Assembly: GCA_021307315.1 (NCBI GenBank)
Contig: JAJSPD010000036.1
Span: forward strand, 372,001-436,000
Source of the DNA: Bisporella sp. PMI_857
Taxonomy: Eukaryota; Ascomycota; Leotiomycetes; Helotiales; Helotiaceae
Direction: 5' to 3'
Length of the DNA: 64,000 nt
A model generated the notes under the pieces. The model did not search any database, had not been told where the DNA came from, and worked only from the letters and a program-made list of their open reading frames with translations. Position numbers and translations under genes: made by a program. Below, in pieces: positions 33,980-44,001 of the stretch (positions within the stretch are counted from its first letter, which is position 1; each line of letters begins with the position of its first letter).

Positions 33980-34274
33980 TGTCACGGCTTTACCTCGGCC
34001 CCTAACACTACAGGGCTTGGCCCCTAACACTACAGGGCTTGGCCCCTAACACTATAGGGCTCGGCCCCTAACACTATAGGGCTCGGCCCCTGACACTACA
34101 GGGCTCGGCCTCTGACATTACAGGGCTTGGCCTCTAACGCTACAGAGCTCGGCCTTCAACACTACAGGGCTTGTTTACACTGGCTTTTAGCCAGTTTCCT
34201 GTATATAAAGCACTGCTTTTTTTCCATTTTTTTTGTTTGTAGCTTGTTCTTTTTATTCGCTTTGAGTTGTTACA
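33980..34274 (-). repeat. Captured LTR, family 1, inside element B
   Basis: From TGTCACGG to GTTGTTACA. It is longer than other family-1 LTRs because of the 22-bp tandem array at 33994-34169. It has no own target duplication (GTAGT / GTGTA) and the same left flank as in element A, which argues that it moved as cargo of the element. Confidence 0.75.
33994..34169. repeat. 22-bp minisatellite, 8 units
   Basis: Eight consecutive 22-bp units of the type CTYGGCCCCTAACACTACAGGG (degenerate towards the right), exactly 176 bp. Other family-1 LTRs have one or two units at this place. It is not a CRISPR array: units are contiguous without spacers. Confidence 0.85.
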
Positions 34275-34630
34275 GTGTAAATCTTTATATTTGACTTTAT
34301 TTTATTTCAGTTTCTATTGCAACTAATTGACTCCGTACGCTTTCCCAGACCTCTAGAATTGTAGGTGTGTGAAAAGTACGTGCAGTAGCGTCTTGGCCGG
34401 GAAAAGTGGTATTTCAGTCAGAAGCACGCAAAATGATGGTAATCCAGTCATACAAGCGGTTTACAGTAGTAGGACTGGATTACCATTATTTTGCGTGCTT
34501 CGGACTGAAATACCACTTTTTTTTGCCAAGACAAAATTGTGGTATTTCAGTCCTATGCCAACAGAAAGTATGGTAATCTAGGGTTTTGGTCACTTTTTGA
34601 TGGTATTCTAGTCATTTGCCGTTGAATTTA

Positions 34631-35626
34631 TAGAGCTTCCACTTCTATGTGAGCGCCCTTGATATTCGTAACATATCATATACAATACAGACCAACAAGA
34701 CTTAAACCTGTGATCAGGCTTACTGTAGGATCAAATCTCCATAGAAGGTTTACACTAGCCTTGGATTTTGCTCTGTAGAAGCTCTTTACCGTTTCAATCA
34801 AAAGCAACGCCAAGCCCCACTACTCCAATGTGGGCCAACTCCGGAACGCTAGCCTGATTAGAACAAGCCCAGCTGATTCAGTGCTCTGGAAAGCCAGCCT
34901 GATTAAAAGTAGCCTGACTCGTCACGAAAAGCTAGCATGTGAGATTATAATGCATATCTGTGCGAGATTTGAGTATGTAACTTTAGGGGAAAAGGGGTTT
35001 TTTTTGTTGTCCACAGATTGAAGAAATCCACCATGGCGGAATGGCTAATGTATAATGAGATTCACACCCTATTATAATGAATCCATTTTTATCGCGCTAA
35101 TCTTTTATACGACGGACCACATGATCAACAACTCGTGGGTTGTTGTTGACCTAACCTGAAGGATGAGACCGGTAGTAATGAGTGCTGCTCCCTGTCTTGT
35201 GACTTTTGATAATTCTCCCTGCCAATCTTGACAATATCCTATAATTATCAATAGCTGTGTGCTCAGAGCAATAATTATTCAGGAGCCGTCAAAAGTATAA
35301 TTTTACTAGATTCATGAGTGATAGGCGTTATTCAGATCTCGGCTGTGGCCGATAAGGTTCGAGTAGTACCTTTACTTCAATCCCACTTGCCTGACTATAT
35401 ACATCCAACAATGTTCCCCCCCTAAGAATCAATCTCTCGTGTTGTCTATTCTCGTATTCTATTTGAGATCCTTTCTCCAAGCCTCGCATTGAATTCTGAC
35501 TATCTTCATTCAGAAAGGTTGCAAAGGAAGATCCTCTTGTTTAACAACCAATTCTCAAGGGCTCATTCACAATCCACAAACTGTCAACCTTCATTCTCTT
35601 GAGTCTAAGCATAAGACAGCCCACAC
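34631..35626. other. Intergenic / bZIP promoter
   Basis: No supported gene; ORF 34830-35021 is not recognised. The last few hundred bases are pyrimidine-rich and probably the promoter and leader of the bZIP gene. Confidence 0.45.
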
Positions 35627-36305
35627 ATGATGTCCGCAGACATTAATGCCGGAATGTATGATAGCACTACGTCGAGTGATTCTCCAGCGAGCTCTCCTCT
35701 GAAAGTAAGCACCAACCATGCCCCTATGACATCACGCCAACTAATCCTCGTGCCATGGACACGACTATGTGTATATCGGAAATAAACGTGTACCATATAC
35801 AGTCGTCCCAATACAATACCCGACTGGTCGAGACTGCCCTTCACCGATGAACTTGATACCCGTTGAATTGGATATAATGGGTCTTGATGACCACTACGAT
35901 AAGAGGAAGAAAAACGGAACCGAGAATGTCATCACCTCACAGGTGCCTTCAGTATGCAATACAATTACTCTAGATAGAGCGAACAGCTAACGACTTCAGC
36001 GTCGCCGAGCCCAAAACCGCGCATCACAACAAGCATTCAGAGACAGGAAAGCGAAGCACATGAGGGACCTCGAGCAACGACTGAGCGAACTTGAGAATCG
36101 GCACAACGACCTAACTCGATCATACGAATCTCTCCAAGTCGAACTCTCGAACGCAAAGTCAGAGCTAGATTGGCCTCGGAAAGAAAATGTCAGCCTTCGA
36201 TGCTCATCTACAACAAGCACAATGCGGTACAATTTGAATTGCGAACTGGAGGAGTCAAACGCTGATATTCTGGACCCACATTTGTTTGATATATCGCTAT
36301 TTTGA
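35627..36305 (+). CDS. bZIP (YAP-like) transcription factor, small
   Basis: Nuclear bZIP regulator of the fungal AP-1-like type. Proposed exons: 35627-35704 ('MMSADINAGMYDS'), about 35803-35942 and 36000-36305. The basic region 'RRRAQNRASQQAFRDRK' and the heptad-leucine coiled coil ('LEQRLSELENRHNDL') lie at the start of exon 3. Intron 2 (35943-35999) has GT–CAG ends, a CTAACG branch and joins 'TSQ' to 'RRRAQN' in frame. Intron 1 (35705-35802; GTAAGC to ATACAG) leaves the frame one base short, so either exon 1 is wrongly placed or a base is missing. The tail after the zipper is short, without the cysteine-rich redox domains of Yap1, so an oxidative-stress role is not implied. About 180 residues. 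Confidence 0.65.
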
Positions 36306-36546
36306 GTTGGCCAGGAGGAAGGAGATAACCACCATCACAATGAACAATCAGTATACCTGATATACTGACTTAGGAAGCGAGGGCTAGCAGTCTGTAAACG
36401 CAGGCTATAAATACTCTAAGTAAATATTCAATAGATCAATTAATTACCCAGTAGCTTTAAAAATGAAGTTGTCCCAGAGTCCCTGGATGCGCCTTGTGAT
36501 GAGTATAACATGGTAAAACTGACTCGAATGCCAAGTACAAAGATGG
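36306..36546. other. 3' flank of bZIP gene
   Basis: AT-rich, no gene recognised. Confidence 0.4.
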
Positions 36547-36796
36547 TGTCACGGTTACCACATGATCATCTCGTATGTGATTTCCTATTCAGGACTAGTT
36601 CAGTATGCTTGACTTGGTTGATGTCACGACAGGCACTGTGGATCCATGGATACAGTGGGCAACGGCGGTATAATATAAGAGAATATGAAGCCAGAGAAGA
36701 GAGAGGAGCTCGAGGAGAGCGGGCTACATATACACGAGGAGCTCCGGGTGCTAGGCTAGAGCAGGTCACGTGTGCTCTAGAGCGCGGGACGTGACA
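36547..36796. repeat. LTR-like unit
   Basis: A 250-bp unit with palindromic ends TGTCACGGTT ... GGGACGTGACA and a TATA-like stretch (GGTATAATATAAG) in the middle. The ends resemble family 1 but the interior differs. No target duplication. Boundaries inferred from the ends only. Confidence 0.4.
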
Positions 36797-37188
36797 GGAT
36801 CTAGTTGCCAAATGTGGGTGGTTCAACACTGCACCGTGCCCCGCACCATATATCTCTGAATAACGTTGTCAAATTTGGGCCAAATTGAGCTGCGAATACG
36901 GCAAATGAAAGCTCTCCATCTATAGATCTTGTTCAAGATATCCTCAAAACATGGGGAAGTATTTGTGGCTTAATCATTTGGGGACTGTATTATTGGCGGG
37001 TAGAATTGATGACATTTGGCAATCCGATAACACTAGGTTAGCATACCCGTGACGCTAACTAGTACTAGTCTATCTTCCTGAATGAAGCAAATGAAGGTTT
37101 TTAAAATTTAATTCGATGAAGACAAAGACCTTATTAGCTTTACCTTCATTCAATTCAAAGATTCAAATTTCAACTTCAGGGGTGGGGC
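36797..37188. other. Intergenic, no supported gene
   Basis: No ORF with a recognisable domain and no repeat recognised. Confidence 0.4.
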
Positions 37189-37362
37189 CAGACTGCGGAA
37201 TGGTTGGGTTGGGTTGGGTTTTCGACCTTTCAACCCAACCCACTGAGGCGCGCCAGGGGGTTGGCTGGGTTATTAATATATTCACAACCCAACCCACTGG
37301 GTTATAAAATCGACCCAACCCAACCCATTGGGTTGGGTCCCCAGTGGGTTGGCCGCAGTCTG
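37189..37362. mobile_element. hAT-like MITE with TTGGG repeats
   Basis: A 174-bp element with perfect 10-bp inverted ends CAGACTGCGG / CCGCAGTCTG and an interior of GGTTGGGTTGGG repeats on one side and their complements on the other, so it can fold on itself. It is a longer relative of the 66-bp element at 29188. Flanking 8-mers (GGTGGGGC / TGGGGGCT) match only partly. Confidence 0.6.
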
Positions 37363-37412
37363 TGGGGGCTAAGAAGAGCCTAGGACGATGGCAGGTTCAG
37401 GGAGCTCCGATT

Positions 37413-37657
37413 TGCAACAACTCAAGCTGAACAAAGGTGTGAACGACTATCAATTGTTATAACTAAGAGAACAAGCTACAGGCAGAAGAAGGAAAGGAGA
37501 GTAGTGCTTTATATACAGGAGGCTGGCCAGGGGCCAGTGTAAACAAGCCTTGTAGCGTCAGTCGCCAAGCTCTGGGATGCCGAGCCCTGTAGTAGCAAGC
37601 TCTACCGAGCTCTGCGGTGTCTGGCGCCAAGCTCGAGATAGGGCCAGGGCCGTGACA
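37413..37657 (+). repeat. Solo LTR, family 1
   Basis: A 245-bp unit TGCAACAACT to GGCCGTGACA flanked by CGATT / CAATT, a 5-bp duplication with one G-to-A difference. It lies 50 bp from the MITE. Confidence 0.8.
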
Positions 37658-38069
37658 CAATTGGCTTCCATAGGTTCAGGCATGTTGGGTTATATAGTGG
37701 GCCGTAGGTGGTGGGTTTCGAATGCTAAGGGAGGTAGAAAAAGCGGCTCTGCTGGATGGCGACGACGAAGTTATCCCCACTACCAGGTCGACTGGAGGGG
37801 GCTTCGATAGACTCTACTAGCCTTCTTTGATAGGTAGGAACGCGGTTACGGGTGAGGACCGAAGAAGAGGTTCTTCGGTAAAAAGAGATGTTGTGAACGA
37901 ATGATCCATCTACAGGCAACGAATGTGGCATGCTTTTATTGGTTCGGTAAGCATAGGAATTATTTGAAGGTGAAGTTACACAGCAGCTCTAGTAGATAGC
38001 GTTTGTATTTCAATTTCGTTTTCTCGTTTCTGTACCACCAACTCCTCAAATGTCGATCAGTGAATAAGC
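37658..38069. other. Intergenic, no supported gene
   Basis: Short ORFs on both strands (37725-37931 minus, 37577-37810 plus), the latter starting in the LTR. Presumed promoter of the NACHT gene. Confidence 0.4.
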
Positions 38070-41000
38070 ATGTCACAAGAGCTAGCGACATCTTCATCTG
38101 TAAAGGACGTTTTAGAGAGTGGCTTTACTATTCTCCATGAAGGCCAAAGTCCGAAAGCCGAGTAAGCTCCCAATTTTCCAGCCTGTTTCTGTTTCTGATC
38201 CACTCCAAGCATAGTTTTCATCCATGGGTTGCAAGGGCACCCGCGAAATACCTGGACAAGTAGCAACAAGGGTACAGGATGGAAGGCAAAAGAGAATTAC
38301 GGTACGGCTGCTCGGTTGTCAAGCCTGTTGAAAATATTATCTCCGGACGAAGAAAACAATGATAAGCAGCAAGTAAAACAACCTACAAATATATTTTGGC
38401 CCCAAGATTTGCTTGCTCCCGACTTTGAAAACACTCGAATACTCACTTACGGCTACGACTCGCGCGTATCGAACTTTTTTTCAGGGTCAGCAAACCAGAA
38501 CGGCATTCTGCAGCATGGAAGAGACCTCTTGCAAAGCCTTGCAGATCGACGTCGGAAGGCAGACCGCACGCGGCCCCTGATTTTCGTCGCTCACAGCCTC
38601 GGTGGCATAATACTTAAGGAGGTCTTGCAATTCTAACATAGTTTACTATGGATTTAGGCTGATATAGACAGGCCCTATGCCGAGCGAGATCAGAAAAGGA
38701 TGAAGATGAAGAGTACCGAGATGTATACCTTTCCACACGCGCAATCATTTTCTTTGGCACACCTCACCGCGGTGGTGGAGCATCTTACGTTGACTGGGGA
38801 ATCATTGCAACAAATGTAGCAATTGCCGTGGGGTTCGATGCAAATAATCGAATCGTAAGAGACATGGAGGCGGATTCAGAGCAGTTGGAAAGGCTTCGGG
38901 AAGGGTTTCAGAAAGTATTAGACGACGAACGCATTTATGCACATACTTTTCAGGAAAGCAAGGGATACAAGGGCGTCCGCGGTTTGAAAGGAAGGGTACG
39001 TATCTTTAGATCAACGGCTTTTAACACCAAATTGATAGTCCACAGGTTGTTCCACCCGTTTCATCGGGGCTTGAACATAAATGCGAGAAAAAAGGGAGCA
39101 TCAATTCCAACCACATAGAGATGTGCCGATTCGGGGCAAGGGTAGATCCAGGCTACATCAAGTTCACAGATGTGCTTTCCAAGATCTTGGATGATCTCTC
39201 AAAGCTATCCAAACAACAGAACGAAGAGGAAATGGCTGGTATGCCTTAATGACGCTTGGTGTGTAAGTAAACTCTAACCTTTCTAACCTTAAAGAAAAGC
39301 CTCTTCAAAAAAGAAGTTTTCTATCGACAGGATGACCTCGAGCTCGATGCTTATCCAGATACGTACAACTGGCTTTGGGGTGAGAAAACAAACTTTAAGA
39401 ATTGGCTACAGAGTGAAAGCGGCATTTATTGGATAAGTGGTCTGCCAGGCTCTGGCAAAAGGCAATCTAGTCGCAATCGCTCAATTCCGGCACTTACCAT
39501 AGTAGTACACTCATGAAATATGCCTTGAACCACGACAATACGTCTGAGGCTTTGCGGAACCCCGACGCCTCTATCCGCCAAATAAAGGCTGGCTTCTTTT
39601 TTCACAGTAGAGGCCAGCCCAACCAGAAATCATTCACCGGATTGTTGCACTCTATTCTCTATCAGATTATTGACAGCGTTCCAGAAGTTGAGACTGCAAT
39701 TCTTCCCATATACTGCCAGCTCCACCCAGATGTCATCAAGCGCGAGTGGACAATGTCGAGTTTGCGAAGAGCTCTCGAGGTAGTAAAAACTCAGAGTGAA
39801 ACGCCGTTGGAGGTTTGCCTCTTCATTGATGCACTTGACGAGTATGACGGCAAGCACCTCGAAATGGCGCAATTTATCGAAGGCCTCACCCATAAGCAAG
39901 AGTTTACGAAGGTCAAGATTTGCTTGTCAAGCCGTACAGAACCAATTTTTACTCGTTTCTTTGGCACTTGCCCAGGGTTCAAGATCGATGACTACACTGC
40001 CTCCGATATTTTACACTACGTTTGCAGCAATCTAGCACTTGTGGAGGATGCCGCACCACAGCAGACGATTGAAGTGAGGCCCCCGACTATTAAGAGTATA
40101 ACTGAATACATTGCCGACCATGCACATGGCGTATTCCTTTGGGTTAGCATTGTAGTGGCAGATGTCACAGAGCGCCTTTTGAATGGCGATGATCCCATCG
40201 ATGTCGAAAAGACACTCCGTGAAACCCCAACAACAGGTCTGGGCCCCCTATACAGGCACATTTTAGAGAAGAGGATACCGCACGATCAATGCTTGCAGGC
40301 TTACAAGATGCTGGAAATTGCAAGATGTAGCTCATCTACGCCACTAGAAGACTTTTGCCTCTTTTTTGACATTGCCGATTCCCCGACCGCAAGTGTTCCA
40401 GACTACATGGTCGGAGAACAAAAAGATGGCAAAAGCAATGAGAGACTTCAATCCCGCTTAGAACGAATGTTGTCGCAACTCCAGAGCCGGTGCCGAGGAC
40501 TATTAGTAGTCAAAACTAAGACAGAAACGAGTGGAACAACCAAGTTTGTTGAACTCCTTCACGGCACCTTAAGGGAATATCTCAACGACCAAAAAAATTT
40601 GGAAGATCTGTTTGTAGCTGAGCCCAAACCCGCCCAGAACGGCTACGTTTACCTAATGCAAGGTTTCTTGTCTCTCACAGACCAGCATTATATACCCAAT
40701 TCTCCAGGGATGGATCATTCTCTCCTATTTGGGGAATGGGCCCGAAAGGCAGAGGAATCAGTTGGAGACCTTGCAAATCCGATCCTACAAGCGTTTGGAC
40801 GCAGAAAGCAACTATTGGAACACTGGAATCATTCCATAGAAAGGCTAGATTATGGAAGAGCAGGTGTCAACACCATTGAAGAGTTTGCAACAGTGTACAA
40901 CTTATATTACTTCATGAAACAGCGCATCAACGAGGGCTTCCTGTGCCCGAAACCCTCACCTGTTGATAGAATACCGCTATTACATCACGCACTGCGAGAC

Positions 41001-41558
41001 AATAGGGCGCTGCGCCTTTCTCAGAACACGGATCCTAGGGTTGTGAAATTGCTGTTAGAGGCCGGAGCAGACCCAAATGAAACCCGAGGCGCTCACTTTC
41101 CGCTTCTGTTGGCAACATTCACCAGCAACCTAGGCGAAATCAAAAATCCAAACTTGGAAATCCTGGAGCTGCTTCTCCGGTACGGCGCCTCCGCAGACTC
41201 CGAATTCGCGTTTCGCGTGGCCCATCCACTGGCCTTATTGAACAAACGAGATCGGAGCCAAAAACGACAGCGGACGCATCTCCTTCACATCGCGGCGGAG
41301 AGGCGGAATATCGAAATGGTGGATCTGCTTTTCCTGTACGGCGCGAGTCCAAACCTACGAAATCTCGAAGGCAAAACTCCTCTTTCCATTGCTGCTCTGT
41401 CTTTGCGGGAAAAACCGGGACAAACTGGCAATAACATGGTAAACAAATTACTAGATCATGGTGCTCTGTTTACCAAGGAGAGTGAACCTCTGCTCGGTGA
41501 ACTTCGACAGGGTTTGTGGTATGATGACCGGTGGTATCTATCAAAATACCATTCTTGA
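38070..41558 (+). CDS. Alpha/beta-hydrolase–NACHT–ankyrin STAND protein
   Basis: NLR-like protein with three parts. The N-terminal SERAC1/PGAP1-like alpha/beta hydrolase starts in exon 38070-38161 and continues with 'HGLQGHPRNTW', the nucleophile elbow 'FVAHSLGGIILKE' and 'IIFFGTPHRGGG' (38214-39000). The central NACHT NTPase has P-loop 'GIYWISGLPGSGK' (39421-39459) and Walker B 'LFIDALDEYDG' (about 39820-39852). The C-terminal ankyrin repeats include 'VVKLLLEAGADPNE' and 'FLYGASPNLRNLEGKTPL' (41040-41400). Introns at about 38622-38669 and 39000-39046 keep frame. The P-loop is completed ('GKSSTLMK') only by removing 39462-39502, a 41-bp GC–AG segment. Two junctions (38162-38214 and about 39238-39290) leave the frame one base off. 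Hydrolase-NACHT fusions are known in fungal NLR repertoires; ligand and substrate here are unknown. Confidence 0.75.
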
Positions 41559-41980
41559 TTCTAATCTGAGAAACTTAAGGGAGACTGGACAAGCTGGAGG
41601 ATGCGCTGAGGGATGTGCTGAAAGATACGCTGACGTGTTTCAGAGGCACAAATAGATGTGCACGCTAATATACATGACTTAATCATGCTGATATATTCCC
41701 AGCGGACCTCATAGGGAAATCGGTGCACCTAATTTCTGCTCTGGGGCTCAACAACGCCGTTTCTTTGGCTGGCCACTAGTGTTTACCATCATCTCCGCTC
41801 GTCCCTGCTCGAACATTCGTTGTCGTCGCTGCGGAGATCAGGATCACTCTCGCTCAAACCACCGGCGCCATTACTGCTCGACTGGTCCACGACTCACACC
41901 GCAGCAACTAGCGAAGGGAGGATTACCCTTTATGCAGCAGCTGACGGAGGCAACATCGAGCTATTTTCACTATTTCTGGC
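41559..41980. other. 3' flank of NACHT gene
   Basis: No supported gene. Confidence 0.4.
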
Positions 41981-42391
41981 TTAATGCGGGTGTTGGGCGA
42001 TTGGCACTGCCACTTCTGCAATACTACTTTCGAGCTTCGTAGAGTGTTGTGCCTGGACTGCGCTTAGAGTCCGGTCAGGGAGGGCATGGTGGATATCTTC
42101 CCATGAGCAGCCCTCTTTCTTCATCTCGCGTATCTTATTCTCTTCTGGTGTCCATGGGACGCGCTTCCTCTTACCCCGCAATGTTGCTGGTCGAGCTTGT
42201 TTCTGCCCCTGGTATTGAGAAAGCGGCAGCAACTCTAGAGAAAATGTGAGACAGTACACGCCTTTCGGCGCAACCGTCTTTAGTGTAAAGTATCTGTGGA
42301 TGGGCATCTCTTCGCTCTCCTGCGTACTGCTAGACGAGGTTGCTGCTGCAGCTCGACATGAAACATCAAGGGGATGAATGGGAGTCCCCAT
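41981..42391 (-). CDS. SANT/Myb-like domain ORF
   Basis: A 136-residue ORF with the motif 'PWTPEENKIREMKKEG' followed by 'SWEDIHHALPDRTLSAVQ', matching the helix pattern of fungal Myb/SANT-like DNA-binding segments (a tryptophan-led first helix, then a 'R-T-x-x-A-V-Q' recognition helix). No start or splice evidence ties it to other exons; it may be a small gene or a fragment. A plus-strand ORF overlaps antisense. Confidence 0.4.
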   Translation of the reverse strand: MGTPIHPLDVSCRAAAATSSSSTQESEEMPIHRYFTLKTVAPKGVYCLTFSLELLPLSQYQGQKQARPATLRGKRKRVPWTPEENKIREMKKEGCSWEDIHHALPDRTLSAVQAQHSTKLESSIAEVAVPIAQHPH

Positions 42392-44001
42392 TCCTCATCC
42401 ACGGCCGTGATTTGGACGCATGGTTTGCGCTCTTCGAGATCCACGGATTTGGGTGCAGCAAAAGCGGTATTATCAGTGGTAGCCAGTCTGATATGAGCTG
42501 TTGCGTGTATGCGCGTGGACGTTTACGGCGGGGAGCCAATGCACCGCTAGTACTATCGCGTATTTAGTGCTAGCCCGTGCCTAACACTGCATGGTTCGTG
42601 ACATAGAGATCCTAAAACCGATAGAAATGCTGCCTAGCAATAGAAATCGCTCCCGAGAGCAAGGTATTATAAAAAGTTAAAATAGGTATAATTGTTGTTG
42701 TATTGCATAAAAAGATGCCTCAAGAGCCAGAACTAAATACAAGCAGCCTTAAGCCGCAATTCGCCACACTTCATCCCCGTGACTTCCATTCACCGCCACC
42801 TAAAAAGCAAGGCGAGTAGCCATCGTAGAATGTTGAAATTGAATTGTAAGCATCTCTTTTAAGTATTCTACAATATATTTAAATACTTTATGTACGGCAT
42901 TTGCATTTAAATGTTAGGCGTTGCATTACCAGCGCATGTCAGGATTAATGGCGGCCTGGCACTACCACAATAATCGGGAATTTAGGTTGCCAGTGCGCCG
43001 CCATCAATCCGGACACACACTGGCGGCCAAGTTAGAAAATCTCCTCCGCATATATTTACGTTCTTGCACTGTAGATAATAGATTATCCGTAACACTCCTA
43101 CCAAGGCTGTATTCTATCGCTATGATACCCTCGCAGATCCTCCAATTGATTCTCTTACTGAGAGATCCACTTTCCGACATGCTTCAATCCCCAGTTGTGG
43201 ATCGACGGCAAAGAGGGTCGCGGTGGATCATTCGTGCCTGCTCGGTTCAGCCCTATGCTTTAATATGCATTGTCCCCACTCCACAGAACCAAGTCCTCAG
43301 CACAATGACAAGATACAGCGGACCTCCACAATCCGCCAACTGAAGCTGCAGTGTGTTAGTAATAAGTACAAGCTGGCTTGAATGTATTTTTTTTTACCAA
43401 AGCTTTTCATCAATCTTCGATCCAACCACGACCTGCGTTGCGCACTAGTTGGAGTTTGTAATAGCGCCGTGAAGGCTAGAGTTGCGAAATTTGGTTAAGT
43501 CTCTTGGCGATCAAATAAGGCGGCCAACTAAACCCAGTCAAGGTTCGTGCCAGGAAGATGGTTATCAGAGCTTTGTCAATCCCTCCAATGAATTACTTCT
43601 ATTGAAGGCACAACGATCTGATTGACCTCAGCTCGGCAAATCCCGTCAAGCCTATTGTCAAAAGCCTCAGCTGAATTCACAAACGCTCTCTTTTAGCTAA
43701 TTGCTCGGGAACCTTTGAGCATCGATCCTATCTAAATGGTACGTATCAGCCACATAACGCACAGCGGGACGTCATCCTGCCGCAACATTATTGGTGAAGG
43801 ATGGATTGGCTGCCATTCGTTCTCTTTAGCTGCTGTTCCCACTGCGAAGTCCTTTATCAGCTCTCCACCCCATTCACCGTAATCCACGATTTTCGTCAAG
43901 GAGGTGAACCTTTCAATTTCTAGCCGATACTCGCAAATACGTCACAGTCGGTTCGCACGCTCAGTGGAAAACTAAAGACTAAAAAGACAAATGCTCACAA
44001 A
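42392..44001. other. Intergenic with several repeat fragments
   Basis: About 42600-42785 is a dispersed repeat shared with 32065-32230. 42938-43014 is a hairpin with arms GGATTAATGGCGGC and GCCGCCATCAATCC around a 30-base loop. About 43080-43190 is an inverted fragment of LTR family 4. The 140-residue ORF 42921-43343 runs through these and is not a gene. The last 600 bp are probably the promoter of the propeller gene; an out-of-frame ATG lies at 43991, 11 bases before its start. Confidence 0.5.

Larger units (their letters stand above)
33815..34621. mobile_element. MULE-like non-autonomous element B
   Basis: An 807-bp element with ends CGGCAAATGACTAGAATACC and its exact complement, flanked by perfect 9-bp duplications TTGAATTTA (33806-33814 and 34622-34630). 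It carries a full family-1 LTR (33980-34274) at the same internal junction as element A and, in its right inverted repeat, an extra hairpin insertion of about 90 bp (about 34417-34505). No coding capacity. Confidence 0.8.

Noticed and set aside
22480..34169. Regular repeats that could suggest a CRISPR array
   Set aside because: The TPR repeats are coding and contiguous, and the 22-bp array at 33994-34169 has no spacers; the genome is fungal.
3690..37657. A full-length LTR retrotransposon bounded by two family-1 LTRs
   Set aside because: The copies are tens of kilobases apart with unrelated genes between them and different target duplications; they are independent solo LTRs.
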